The notes: generated from the letters alone by a model not told the origin. Positions 47,734-55,397 are shown, numbered from the stretch's first letter. The stretch is 64,000 nt of DNA from an uncultured Subdoligranulum sp. (GCF_963931595.1 NZ_OZ007030.1:248001-312000), one strand, 5' to 3'. Numbers and translations are program-made.

Positions 47734-47925
47734 CACCCATCCCCCGGCGGTAAAGCTACGGCCGGGGGATGGGTGCCCGGGCGGTGCTGCGCATGGGACC
47801 GTCCGGATCTATAGGATGGCGCAAAGCCTTGTGGGTTGTCTGGCCTTGACCGGGCGGTTGCCCTCGCATGGTCCAAGGCACAGTGGAAAATGGTGCGGGC
47901 GCTGCCCGCTTTGTTTCTGTTGACG
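47734..47925. other. Structured intergenic region, possible small RNA
   Basis: A 313-bp gap (47732-48044) without a convincing ORF. It holds a 14-bp stem-loop without clear T tail (47734-47775), a 26-bp imperfect direct repeat (about 47777 and 47849, sharing CCGGGCGGT and CGCATGG) and a stem GCCTTGACC/GGTcCAAGGC near 47843-47880. A GCGGGC-GCT-GCCCGC hairpin followed by TTTGTTT is at about 47898-47919. No known RNA family recognised. Confidence 0.35.
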
Positions 47926-47993
47926 ATATACAGTATACCGGCCGAATGTGTGCAACCCATCAAAGGTCTTTGAACAAACCCCGAACAACTTTT

Positions 47994-48035
47994 AAAAAAA
48001 GTATGACGCCCCGTGCCAGGACGGTACGGGGCGTC
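47994..48035 (-). terminator. Terminator of the second MarR gene
   Basis: Stem GACGCCCCGT (48005-48014) with ACGGGGCGTC (48026-48035) followed on the minus strand by ATACTTTTTTT. Confidence 0.85.
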
Positions 48036-48044
48036 TTGATGTTT

Positions 48045-48464
48045 TTACAGCGGACCGGGCCGGGGGCCGCGGCCCAGCGCCTTGTACAAAAGGTTCATCA
48101 GCTGGTCGCGCTCGTCGGGGGTCAGGTTGGAAAGGGCCTCCTCGTCCCAGTCGAAAAACACCTGGTGGCTGGCGGCAAAGGCCTGCCGGCCCTTCTCGCT
48201 CAAGGTCAGCCGGTAGACCCGGCCCTCCTTCTCCCGCACAAGAAAGCCGCTTTCCACCAGCTTCAGCACGGTGCGCTGGCTGTGCCCCCAGTCCAGGTGC
48301 AGGGCGGCGGTGAGTTCGCTCTGGGTGCAGCCGGGGTGCTTGCCCACATAGATCACAAAAAACAGCGTGCCGAAACTCAGCCCCCACTGGTGCAGCCGCT
48401 GCGAGGTGTAATGGCTGAACCGCCGGTAGAGCACCGTGCAGGCGTAGGAAAAGGTGCGGAACAT
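48045..48464 (-). CDS. MarR-family regulator
   Basis: A 139-residue winged-helix regulator. The recognition region (about 40-75; CTQSELTAALHLDWGHSQRTVLKLVESGFL) and the RVYRLTLSEKG wing are visible. GGAG lies eight bases upstream of the ATG at 48464; the upstream in-frame ATG is rejected. Monocistronic between its own promoter and terminator, divergent from the two-component genes; target not evident. Confidence 0.88.
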   Translation of the reverse strand: MFRTFSYACTVLYRRFSHYTSQRLHQWGLSFGTLFFVIYVGKHPGCTQSELTAALHLDWGHSQRTVLKLVESGFLVREKEGRVYRLTLSEKGRQAFAASHQVFFDWDEEALSNLTPDERDQLMNLLYKALGRGPRPGPL

Positions 48465-48492
48465 AGACGGGACTCCTTTCTTGCTGTCCAAC

Positions 48493-48522
48493 AGTATACC
48501 ATCGGAAACTTGCCTTGGTCAA
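48493..48522 (-). promoter_or_regulatory. Promoter of the second MarR gene
   Basis: Minus strand TTGACC (48517-48522), 18 bp, TATACT (48493-48498). Confidence 0.6.
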
Positions 48523-48550
48523 GTAAAAAAGCGGAACAAAAGGGGCAAAT

Positions 48551-48586
48551 TCTCATCCCGCTCTCATTTTTTTATGGTATCATAAT
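48551..48586 (+). promoter_or_regulatory. Two-component gene promoter with 11-bp direct repeat
   Basis: TCTCAT-N5-TCTCAT (48551-48556, 48562-48567) overlaps the -35 position; CATAAT (48581-48586) is the likely -10. An 11-bp spacing is the classic layout of OmpR-type binding sites. Confidence 0.55.
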
Positions 48587-48612
48587 AAAAAAGAGGAAAG
48601 GGGACAGAACGT

Positions 48613-49287
48613 ATGCGGATCCTTGTGGTGGAAGACCAGCCCGAGATGAACGCGCTGCTGGTCAAACAGCTGAAGGCGGCCCGGTACAGCGTGGACAGCT
48701 GCCTGACGGGCACCGACGCGCTGGATTATCTGGCGGGAGGGGAGTACGACGCGGTGGTGCTGGACATCATGCTGCCGGGGGTGGACGGGCTGGAGGTGCT
48801 GCGCCGCCGCCGGGCGGCCGGGGACAAGACGCCGGTATTGCTGCTCACCGCCCGGGACGGCATCGACGACCGGGTGAAAGGACTGGACAGCGGCGCCGAC
48901 GATTACCTGGTCAAGCCCTTTGCGCTGCAGGAACTGCTGGCGCGGCTGCGGGTGCTGATCCGCCGCAGGGCCGACCAGGTCAGCGACGTGATCACGGTGG
49001 GGGACCTGCAGGTGGACTGCATCGCCCGCACGGCCGCCCGGGGCGGCCAGGGCATTGTTCTGTCGGCCAAGGAGTTTGCCGTGCTGGAATACCTGGCCCG
49101 CAACGCGGGGGTGGTGCTCTCCCGGGAGCGGATCAGCCAGGGCGTCTGGAACTATGACTACGAGGGCGGCTCCAACGTGGTGGATGTCTACATCCGCTAC
49201 CTGCGCAAGAAAATCGACGAGGGGCACCCCTCCAAACTGATTCACACGGTGCGGGGCGTGGGCTACGTCCTGCGGGAGGAAGTATGA
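48613..49287 (+). CDS. OmpR/PhoB-family response regulator
   Basis: A 224-residue regulator. Receiver domain residues 1-118 with acidic pair Glu7/Asp8, phospho-acceptor Asp51 in VVLDIMLPG and Lys in LVKPFAL; the C-terminal winged-helix DNA-binding domain spans about 128-222 (LSAKEFAVLEYLARNAG ... HTVRGVGYVL). It overlaps the kinase gene by four bases. Confidence 0.95.
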   Translation: MRILVVEDQPEMNALLVKQLKAARYSVDSCLTGTDALDYLAGGEYDAVVLDIMLPGVDGLEVLRRRRAAGDKTPVLLLTARDGIDDRVKGLDSGADDYLVKPFALQELLARLRVLIRRRADQVSDVITVGDLQVDCIARTAARGGQGIVLSAKEFAVLEYLARNAGVVLSRERISQGVWNYDYEGGSNVVDVYIRYLRKKIDEGHPSKLIHTVRGVGYVLREEV

Positions 49288-50648
49288 AGCGTCTTTCCAT
49301 TACCCTGCGGGTCACGCTGCTTTACACCCTTTTCATGGTGCTGCTGGCGGGGCTTTCGCTGGGATTTCTGTTCCACGCAGGGGCGCAGTCGGCCCGGCAG
49401 GCCACGCTGGACCGCATGCAGACCATGGCCGAGGACAGCGGCCGCTACCTGGAAGTGAAGGACGGCCAGCTGGACATTGACCGGGACCTGGAAGCCTTCG
49501 ACGACGGGGTGTATCTCTCGCTGTACGACACGGCGGGGGTGCCCCTCTACGGCTTTGTGCCCCGGGATTTCGACAACTCGGTGGTGTTTGCCGACGCCGC
49601 GCTGCGCACGGTGGAAAGCGGCGAGCGGCAGTGGTATCTCTACGACGAGCAGATCGAGGTGGAGGACTACGGCCCCGTGTGGGTGCGCAGCATCGCGGCG
49701 GCCGACGCGCTGGAATCCACCCTGGGTACTCTGTGGCGGACGGCGCTGCTGGTGCTGCCGGTCTTTGTGGTGCTGGCGGCGGTGTGCGGGTATCTGCTCA
49801 CCCGGCGGGCCTTTGCCCCGGTGCGGCAGATCACCCAGACCGCCCGGGAGATCGGCGCGGGGAATGATCTTTCCCGCCGCATCGGACTGACCGGCCGCAA
49901 GGACGAAATTTACACGCTGGCCGCCGAATTCGACGCCATGTTCGCCCGGCTGGAGGAGGCCTTCGACCGGGAGAAGCAGTTCACCGACGACGCCTCCCAT
50001 GAACTGCGCACCCCCACGGCGGTGATCCTCTCCCAGAGCGAGTACGCCCTGGAAAACACCGACCCCCAGGGGGAGACCCGCGCGGCGCTGGAGAGTATCC
50101 ACACCCAGGCGGCGCGGATGGCGTCGCTGCTCTCCCAGCTGCTGTTGCTGGCCCGGGCGGACAAAGGCCGCCAGGTGGTGCAGCGGGAAACGGTAGATCT
50201 GAGCGAGCTGGCTGCCATGGTGGCCGAGACCGAGGCGGAACAGGCCGCCGGGCAGAACATCACGGTGGAGACCGACCTGGAACCCGGTGTGACGGTGCAG
50301 GGGGACGAGACGCTGCTCATGCGGCTGCTCATCAACCTGACGGAAAACGCCATCCACTACGGCCGCCCCGGCGGCCATGTGAAGCTGACGCTGCGCCGCC
50401 GGGAGGGCGAAGCGGTGGGCACCGTGGAGGACGACGGCATCGGCATTGCGGCGGAAGACCAGGAGAAGATCTGGCAGCGGTTCTGGCAGGCGGACCCTGC
50501 CCGCAGCGGCGGCGGGGCCGGGCTGGGACTCTCCATGGTGCGGTGGATCGCCGCGGCCCACGGCGGCCGGGTGACGGTGCAGAGCGAACCGGGCAAGGGC
50601 AGTGTCTTTACTTTCTGGATTCCCTGCGAAAAAAATGAAAAGGTTTAA
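49284..50648 (+). CDS. Sensor histidine kinase
   Basis: A 454-residue membrane kinase. Two membrane spans (about 10-32 and 150-172) flank an extracellular sensor of about 115 residues, followed by a HAMP domain and the phospho-acceptor His239 in SHELRTPTAV. The ATP-binding N box (NLTENAIHYG), G1 (VEDDGIGI) and G2 (GAGLGLSMV) motifs are visible. Co-translated with the upstream regulator and followed by a PepSY lipoprotein that the system may control. The stimulus is unknown. Confidence 0.94.
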   Translation: MKRLSITLRVTLLYTLFMVLLAGLSLGFLFHAGAQSARQATLDRMQTMAEDSGRYLEVKDGQLDIDRDLEAFDDGVYLSLYDTAGVPLYGFVPRDFDNSVVFADAALRTVESGERQWYLYDEQIEVEDYGPVWVRSIAAADALESTLGTLWRTALLVLPVFVVLAAVCGYLLTRRAFAPVRQITQTAREIGAGNDLSRRIGLTGRKDEIYTLAAEFDAMFARLEEAFDREKQFTDDASHELRTPTAVILSQSEYALENTDPQGETRAALESIHTQAARMASLLSQLLLLARADKGRQVVQRETVDLSELAAMVAETEAEQAAGQNITVETDLEPGVTVQGDETLLMRLLINLTENAIHYGRPGGHVKLTLRRREGEAVGTVEDDGIGIAAEDQEKIWQRFWQADPARSGGGAGLGLSMVRWIAAAHGGRVTVQSEPGKGSVFTFWIPCEKNEKV

Positions 50649-50676
50649 TGTGGCTTTAATCTTTCCCGGGTATACT
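50644..50676 (+). promoter_or_regulatory. PepSY gene promoter with TTTAAT-N5-TTTAAT repeat
   Basis: Direct repeats TTTAAT at 50644-50649 and 50655-50660 (11-bp period) take the place of a -35; TATACT at 50671-50676 is the -10. This suggests activation by the adjacent OmpR-type regulator (inference). Confidence 0.6.
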
Positions 50677-50724
50677 GAAAGCACAACAAAACAAACCACA
50701 CCTTACCCGAAGGAGGAAATACAG

Positions 50725-51432
50725 ATGAAAAAGTCTACCCTGTCTCTGATCGCTGCCGCCGCCCTCACCGCGCTGCTGCTCACCGGCTGCGCCGAAGCCG
50801 CCGGCTACAACGGACTGCGCCAGCAGGCCACCACCGCCAGTGAATCCACCCCCCAGGATGCCGTCAATGTGGCGCCCCAGTCTGCGGCATCCACCGCTCC
50901 CACCCCGGCGCCCACGGCCCAGGCGCCGGTGGCTGCCCCGGCCAGCGAGACCACGGCGGGCATCGCGGGCAGCGCCGACCCTAACAGCGGCTATATCTCC
51001 AAGGACACCGCCAAGGCCACGGCGCTGAACCATGCGGGCCTCACCGAAGCCGACCTGAAGGCGCTGCGCATCACGCTGGACTACGACGACGGCCGGGCGG
51101 TCTACGACGTGGAGTTCCTGAAGGACAACGCCGAGTATGACTACGAGATCGACGCCACCACCGGCGACATCCTCTCCTACGACTACGACGCCGAGAACCT
51201 GGCCGCCCAGGCGACCACCGGAAGCCCCGTGACGGCGGACCAGGCCAAGCAGATCGCCCTGAACCACGCCGGCGTGGCGGAGAGCGATACCCGGGCCATG
51301 GAACTGGAGACCGACCGGGATGACGGCCGCACGGTGTACGAATTCTCCTGGAAAGTGGGCTTCACCGAGTACGACTACGAGATCGACGCCGACACCGGCG
51401 CCATCCTGAGCTACTCCCAGGAAGAGGACTGA
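50725..51432 (+). CDS. PepSY-domain lipoprotein
   Basis: A 235-residue lipoprotein. Signal and lipobox end at LLLTGC, followed by a Pro/Ala/Ser-rich linker and two PepSY domains (about 90-155 and 165-232), each ending in a DYEIDA-TGDILSY-type strand. PepSY domains bind or inhibit peptidases or act near the membrane in signal systems; here the role is unknown. AGGAGG precedes the ATG. Directly downstream of the two-component system, with a regulator-type repeat in its promoter. Confidence 0.88.
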   Translation: MKKSTLSLIAAAALTALLLTGCAEAAGYNGLRQQATTASESTPQDAVNVAPQSAASTAPTPAPTAQAPVAAPASETTAGIAGSADPNSGYISKDTAKATALNHAGLTEADLKALRITLDYDDGRAVYDVEFLKDNAEYDYEIDATTGDILSYDYDAENLAAQATTGSPVTADQAKQIALNHAGVAESDTRAMELETDRDDGRTVYEFSWKVGFTEYDYEIDADTGAILSYSQEED

Positions 51433-51443
51433 ACCACAGCCGG

Positions 51444-51469
51444 AAGGCGCCCTGCAGGGCGCCTTTTTT
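51444..51469 (+). terminator. Intrinsic terminator
   Basis: AAGGCGCCC-TGCA-GGGCGCCTT (51444-51465) followed by a T run. Confidence 0.9.
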
Positions 51470-51471
51470 CG

Positions 51472-51500
51472 TTGACAGGGCATTTCCCGGTGAGTACGAT
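51472..51500 (+). promoter_or_regulatory. Promoter of the small secreted protein gene
   Basis: TTGACA (51472-51477), 17 bp, TACGAT (51495-51500). Confidence 0.65.
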
Positions 51501-51597
51501 AAAATCAGAAAAATTTTTAAGCGGCGGTGAATGGATAGAGCGAGCGGATTCGTATTCCAGGTGAAAGGAACTTTTCACACACCAAAGGAGGATTACG

Positions 51598-51912
51598 ATG
51601 AAACGAACTGCTATTATGATCGCTGCCACAGCACTTGCCTGCACGGTGGGCGCCACCGGGGTATGGGCCGCCGGGCCGGGCCGCGCGGGACTGCAGCGCG
51701 CCTGCCATACGGCACAGTGCCTTTTTACCGATGAAAACGGCGACGGGGTCTGCGACTACCATGCCGACGGCAGCTGCCGCTATGACACCGACGGGGACGG
51801 AATCTGCGACCACGCCGGGCAGGGCCGGTACTTTGTGGATGAAAACGGCGACGGCATCTGTGACAACCGGGGCACCGGCTGCAACGGAAACGGCTGGGGC
51901 TGCCGGGAGTAA
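51598..51912 (+). CDS. Small secreted protein with Asp/Gly-rich calcium-loop repeats
   Basis: A 104-residue protein with a signal peptide (cleavage after about residue 25, VWA). The mature part has three copies of D-x-N/D-G-D-G-x-C-D (FTDENGDGVCD, YDTDGDGICD, FVDENGDGICD), resembling EF-hand or thrombospondin-3-type calcium loops, with a conserved Cys in each. AAAGGAGG precedes the ATG. Calcium binding is inferred; no family recognised. Confidence 0.8.
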   Translation: MKRTAIMIAATALACTVGATGVWAAGPGRAGLQRACHTAQCLFTDENGDGVCDYHADGSCRYDTDGDGICDHAGQGRYFVDENGDGICDNRGTGCNGNGWGCRE

Positions 51913-51933
51913 AGGAAACGATGGGGGCGTGCC

Positions 51934-52116
51934 ATGCGCAGCGAACAAGAGGTCAACCGGGCGGTGGAGCAGTACGCCGACACAGTGCGGCGCTCTCCGG
52001 CGGGGAGCCCGCCCAGAGTACCGCCGAAATCCTGGCCACCTGCGAAAGCTCCGCACCTCAAAAGGAAAACGAAAAGGAAAACGGCCACCACGGGGAGGGC
52101 CATCACGAGGAATAAA
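51934..52116 (+). pseudogene. Remnant of an ECF sigma factor gene
   Basis: The first 20 codons, MRSEQEVNRAVEQYADTVRR, look like the start of a Clostridial ECF sigma-70 factor. The continuation has no sigma-factor content. In a different frame, the sequence from about 52006 (STAEILATCESSAPQKEN ... GHHGEGHHEE) reads like the hydrophilic end of another protein and stops at 52116. This looks like an internal deletion joining the start of one gene to the end of another. No functional product is expected. Confidence 0.5.
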
Positions 52117-52158
52117 CCAAAAGGCGCACAGGAAATTTATCCTGTGCGCCTTTTTGGT
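52115..52158. terminator. Bidirectional terminator
   Basis: AACCAAAAGGCGCACAGGA (52115-52133) pairs with 52140-52158; A/T-rich edges on both strands serve the remnant and the bile salt hydrolase gene. Confidence 0.85.
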
Positions 52159-53133
52159 TCAGTTGTCCCACACAAACCGGGGCTTGTCCGCCAGGGGAAA
52201 TACCCCCAGCGCCGTGCCGGTCAGGGTGTCTTCGGTCATTTTTACGGCATGGATACAGCCGCTGTCGTAGGTGTGGTAGTAGTAGACGCCTTCTTTCCCG
52301 TCGCAGCAGCAGGCGTAGGTGGTCTCGTCCAGACGGCCCTCGGGGGTCTCCACGCTGCCCCGCACCATGGAAACGGCGTCCAGAAGGTGGAAAAACTGGC
52401 TCACCTGCCCGGGGCGGTCCTCCGGGAAGGCGGCATGGTGACGCAGGAAGGCCGCCTTCACAAACCGGGACAGGGGGGAGGCATCCCCGGGCAGGCCCAG
52501 GGCGCCCAGCCCCTGGCCGTAGACCGCCAGGTCCAGGCCGGGGGCAAAGGTGTTGTCCGGTGTGCGGGGGGAGAGGTGCCGGTAGTTGTTCAGGTTGGCA
52601 AGCTGGTAGGGGTAGGGCGGGTTGTTGGTGAGCACCCCCACGGCGTCGTCGTGAAAGTGCAGCCCGTCGGCCAGGGGTTCCATCACAAAGCCGCCGTCGG
52701 GGCCGGCCACCTGCCAGTGGAGCGCCGCCAGCGGATACCCCGGCGCAAAGGGGATGGCCGCCAGCCGCACGGTGGCCAGCAGCGTCCGGGCTTCGGCCGC
52801 CGTGGCACAGCTGCCCAGCACCAGGGGGATCAGCTCATAGGGGGCCAGGTTCAGCAAGCCGGGGGCGGGCTCCTCAAAGTAGACGGCATTGCCGGGAAAG
52901 TACAGCCCCGCCATATACAGCCCCTTCTCGTTCACCGCCTCGGCGTAGAGCGGGGTGTCCCGGGCCACGCTGGCCATGCCGATCATCCCGTAGTGGTGGC
53001 AGAGCGGCTCCCGGTGATGAAAGGTGAATTCGTGATCCCGGGGCGTGATGACCACCTGCTCCCCGAAATGGTATTCCAGATCCAGATTGCGACCGTACAG
53101 CCCGCGATCCCAAAAGGCAATGCTGGTACACAT
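52159..53133 (-). CDS. bsh: Bile salt hydrolase / choloylglycine hydrolase family
   Basis: A 324-residue Ntn-hydrolase of the linear amide C-N hydrolase family. After removal of Met1, Cys2 (MCTSIAF) is the nucleophile. Arg and Asp of the active site are in GRNLDLEY, Asn in LTNNPPYPYQL and a late Arg in LSPRTPDNTF. These residues are those of bile salt hydrolases and penicillin V acylases; gut context favours bile salts. AAGGAGG precedes the ATG at 53133, with no signal peptide. The longer in-frame start would hide the nucleophile and is rejected. Confidence 0.88.
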   Translation of the reverse strand: MCTSIAFWDRGLYGRNLDLEYHFGEQVVITPRDHEFTFHHREPLCHHYGMIGMASVARDTPLYAEAVNEKGLYMAGLYFPGNAVYFEEPAPGLLNLAPYELIPLVLGSCATAAEARTLLATVRLAAIPFAPGYPLAALHWQVAGPDGGFVMEPLADGLHFHDDAVGVLTNNPPYPYQLANLNNYRHLSPRTPDNTFAPGLDLAVYGQGLGALGLPGDASPLSRFVKAAFLRHHAAFPEDRPGQVSQFFHLLDAVSMVRGSVETPEGRLDETTYACCCDGKEGVYYYHTYDSGCIHAVKMTEDTLTGTALGVFPLADKPRFVWDN

Positions 53134-53162
53134 GGTATAGCCTCCTTGTTGGCTTTTCTTAC

Positions 53163-53191
53163 AGTATACCCGCCCGGCGCGCCCCGGACAA
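53163..53191 (-). promoter_or_regulatory. Promoter of the bile salt hydrolase gene
   Basis: Minus strand TTGTCC (53186-53191), 17 bp, TATACT (53163-53168). Confidence 0.6.
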
Positions 53192-53219
53192 TCCCTGCAT
53201 AAAAAAGTTACATTCCCCC

Positions 53220-53268
53220 TTGACAGAGGCCGCAAACCGGCCTATACTATACATCAAGAAATTTTGAT
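53220..53268 (+). promoter_or_regulatory. arsR promoter with ArsR box
   Basis: TTGACA (53220-53225), 17 bp, TATACT (53243-53248). ATCAA-N6-TTGAT at 53253-53268 overlaps the transcription start and matches the known ArsR operator. Confidence 0.85.
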
Positions 53269-53281
53269 GTGAGGTGAGCCC

Positions 53282-53593
53282 ATGGATTCCTACGAGCAGG
53301 ACGCCAAGATCTTCAAGGCGCTGTGCGACCCCAAGCGACTGGCCATCCTGGAACAGCTGCGCAGCGGCGAGAAGTGCGCCTGTAAATTGCAGGAACCCCT
53401 GGCGCTGACCCAGTCGGGGCTTTCCTACCACATGAAGATCCTCTGCGAATCGGGGCTGGTGCTGGCCCGGCAGGAGGGCAAATGGACCCACTACCGCCTC
53501 AGCGCCGAGGGTCAGGCCCGGGCCGTCCGGCGCCTGCTGGCCCTGACCACCCCCAACGCCGAGGCGCCTGCCTGCGGCTGCAGCGGGCAGTGA
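53282..53593 (+). CDS. arsR: ArsR-family metalloregulator
   Basis: A 103-residue winged-helix repressor. The helix-turn-helix spans about 45-70 (LTQSGLSYHMKILCESGLV). A Cys pair in EKCACKLQ (usual ArsR CxC site) and a C-terminal CGC pair give possible As(III) ligands. It should release its operators when As(III) binds. GAGGTGAG precedes the ATG. It heads the ars operon and has an operator in its own promoter and another before the permease gene. Confidence 0.93.
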   Translation: MDSYEQDAKIFKALCDPKRLAILEQLRSGEKCACKLQEPLALTQSGLSYHMKILCESGLVLARQEGKWTHYRLSAEGQARAVRRLLALTTPNAEAPACGCSGQ

Positions 53594-53598
53594 TCTTT

Positions 53599-53627
53599 TG
53601 CCGCGCCCTCTCCGCGCGGCAGTTTTT
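53599..53627 (+). terminator. Terminator between arsR and the permease gene
   Basis: TGCCGCGC (53599-53606) pairs with GCGCGGCA (53614-53621), followed by GTTTTTA. A partial terminator, or an attenuator with the second ArsR box just behind it. Confidence 0.75.
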
Positions 53628-53638
53628 ACGGCCAAAAC

Positions 53639-53654
53639 ATCAAAAAATCTTGAT
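53639..53654 (+). promoter_or_regulatory. Second ArsR box
   Basis: ATCAA-AAAATC-TTGAT, same spacing as the box in the arsR promoter. Confidence 0.8.
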
Positions 53655-53676
53655 ATGACAAAAGGGGGACTTCCCA

Positions 53677-54678
53677 ATGAATCTCTGGCTGTTTTTCCAG
53701 AATCAGGTGCTGGGCATGCAGTGGCTCAACACCCTGGTGGGCAACCTGCTCACCGCCCTGGGGCTGGACACCGCCTCCCGGCTGGGCGGCAGCGTGCAGT
53801 TCTTTCTCTATGACACCATCAAGATCACCGTCCTGCTGCTGGTGCTGATCTTCGCCATCTCCTGGGTGCAGAGCTACTTCCCGCCCGAGCGCAGCCGCCG
53901 CATCATGGGGCGGTTCCACGGTCTGGGTGCCAACACGGTGGCGGCACTGCTGGGCACCGTCACGCCCTTCTGCTCCTGCTCCTCCATCCCCATCTTCATC
54001 GGCTTCACCGGGGCGGGGCTGCCTCTGGGCGTCACCTTCTCCTTCCTGATCTCCTCCCCCATGGTGGACCTGGGCAGTCTCGTGCTGCTCACCGGCGTCT
54101 TCGGCATCAGGGTGGCCGCCGCCTATGTGGTGTTGGGTCTGGTGGTGGCGGTGGCCGGCGGCACCCTCATCGAATCCCTGCATATGGAGAAATACCTGGA
54201 ACCCCTGGCCCATGCGGGGGCCGGTGCCGACCTGGATGCCCCCACCCTGACCACCGCCGATCGGCTGCAGTACGCCAAAGGACAGGCGCTGTCCACCTAC
54301 CGCAAGGTGCTGCCCTACCTGCTGGTGGGCGTGGGCGTGGGTGCCGTCATCCATAACTGGATCCCCCAGGCCTGGGTGGAAACGGTGCTGGGGTCCGGCA
54401 ATCCCTTCGGCGTGCTGGCGGCGGTCATCGTGGGTGTGCCCATGTACGCCGACATCTTCGGTACCATCCCGGTGGCCGAGGCGCTGCTGGCCAAGGGCGC
54501 CCAGCTGGGCACCGTCCTCTCCTTCATGATGGCAGTCACCACGCTGTCGCTGCCGTCGCTGATTCTGCTGCGCAAGGTGGTCAAACCCAGGCTGCTGGCG
54601 CTGTTTATCGCCATCTGCGTGGTGGGTATTGTACTGGTGGGCTATCTTTTCAACGCCCTGCAATTTGTTCTGATCTGA
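53677..54678 (+). CDS. arsP: ArsP-type permease (DUF318)
   Basis: A 333-residue membrane protein of about eight spans. The Cys-rich TPFCSCSSIPIFIGF segment and 'VPMYADIFGTIPVAEAL' repeat half mark the DUF318/ArsP family. Characterised ArsP proteins export trivalent organoarsenicals; others are less clear. Here it takes the place normally held by arsB or acr3, between arsR and arsC, so efflux of As(III) or an organoarsenical is likely. Confidence 0.88.
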   Translation: MNLWLFFQNQVLGMQWLNTLVGNLLTALGLDTASRLGGSVQFFLYDTIKITVLLLVLIFAISWVQSYFPPERSRRIMGRFHGLGANTVAALLGTVTPFCSCSSIPIFIGFTGAGLPLGVTFSFLISSPMVDLGSLVLLTGVFGIRVAAAYVVLGLVVAVAGGTLIESLHMEKYLEPLAHAGAGADLDAPTLTTADRLQYAKGQALSTYRKVLPYLLVGVGVGAVIHNWIPQAWVETVLGSGNPFGVLAAVIVGVPMYADIFGTIPVAEALLAKGAQLGTVLSFMMAVTTLSLPSLILLRKVVKPRLLALFIAICVVGIVLVGYLFNALQFVLI

Positions 54679-54696
54679 TTCTGGGAGGTATACGTT

Positions 54697-54993
54697 ATGA
54701 AACTGTTTGGTAAAAAAGAATCCGTACAAACCGAGACCGGCAACGAGGCCGTCAAGGTGCTGGGGGGCGGCTGCGCCAACTGCCATGCCCTGGAAGCCGC
54801 GGCCAAGGCGGCGCTGACCGAGCTGGGAGAACCGGCGGAAGTGGGTCACATCACCGATTTTGGCCAGATCGCGGCCTGCGGCGTGCTGCACACCCCGGCC
54901 CTGATGGTGGACGGCAAGGTGGTGTCCAGCGGCCGGGTGCTGACCAAGGAGGAGGCCAAGGACCTCATCCGGAAAGCGCGGAACCAGGCATGA
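54697..54993 (+). CDS. Small thioredoxin-like redox protein
   Basis: A 98-residue protein of the redox-active disulfide group (MTH895-like, 'thioredoxin family protein' beside DUF318 permeases). The active site is CANC (residues about 26-29) followed by the cis-Pro in LHTPALMVDGKVV. It could reduce ArsC or deliver thiol-bound arsenic to the permease. The stop overlaps the arsC start by four bases. Preceded by GGGAGG. Confidence 0.88.
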   Translation: MKLFGKKESVQTETGNEAVKVLGGGCANCHALEAAAKAALTELGEPAEVGHITDFGQIAACGVLHTPALMVDGKVVSSGRVLTKEEAKDLIRKARNQA

Positions 54994-55397
54994 GCGGCAA
55001 ACCGAAAGTGGCCTTTGTCTGTGTGCACAATTCCTGCCGCAGCCAGATCGCCGAAGCCCTGGGCCGCCTGCTGGCCTCCGATACCTTTGAGAGCTACTCC
55101 GCCGGCACCGAGACCAAACCCGCCATCAACCCCGACGCCGTGCGTCTGGTGAAGGCCCGGTACGGCGTGGACATGGCGGCCACCCAGCGCAGCAAGCTGC
55201 TGGCCGAACTGCCGCCGGTGGATGTGGTCATCACCATGGGCTGCAACGTGCAGTGCCCGGTGCTGCCCTGCACCCGGCGGGAGGACTGGAGCCTGCCCGA
55301 TCCCACCGGCCAGGACGACGGGGCCTTTACCGCCGTCATCGACGAGATCGAGCGCCGGGTCCTCCGGCTGCGGGCGGAACTGCGCGCCGGCGATTGA
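54990..55397 (+). CDS. arsC: Arsenate reductase, thioredoxin-coupled (LMW phosphatase fold)
   Basis: A 135-residue enzyme reducing arsenate to arsenite. P-loop CVHNSCRS with Cys11, the second and third redox cysteines among Cys85/Cys89/Cys94 (GCNVQCPVLPC) and the DWSLPDPTG loop match the thioredoxin-dependent ArsC group. ATGA overlap with the redox gene. Last gene of arsR-arsP-trx-arsC. Confidence 0.92.
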   Translation: MSGKPKVAFVCVHNSCRSQIAEALGRLLASDTFESYSAGTETKPAINPDAVRLVKARYGVDMAATQRSKLLAELPPVDVVITMGCNVQCPVLPCTRREDWSLPDPTGQDDGAFTAVIDEIERRVLRLRAELRAGD

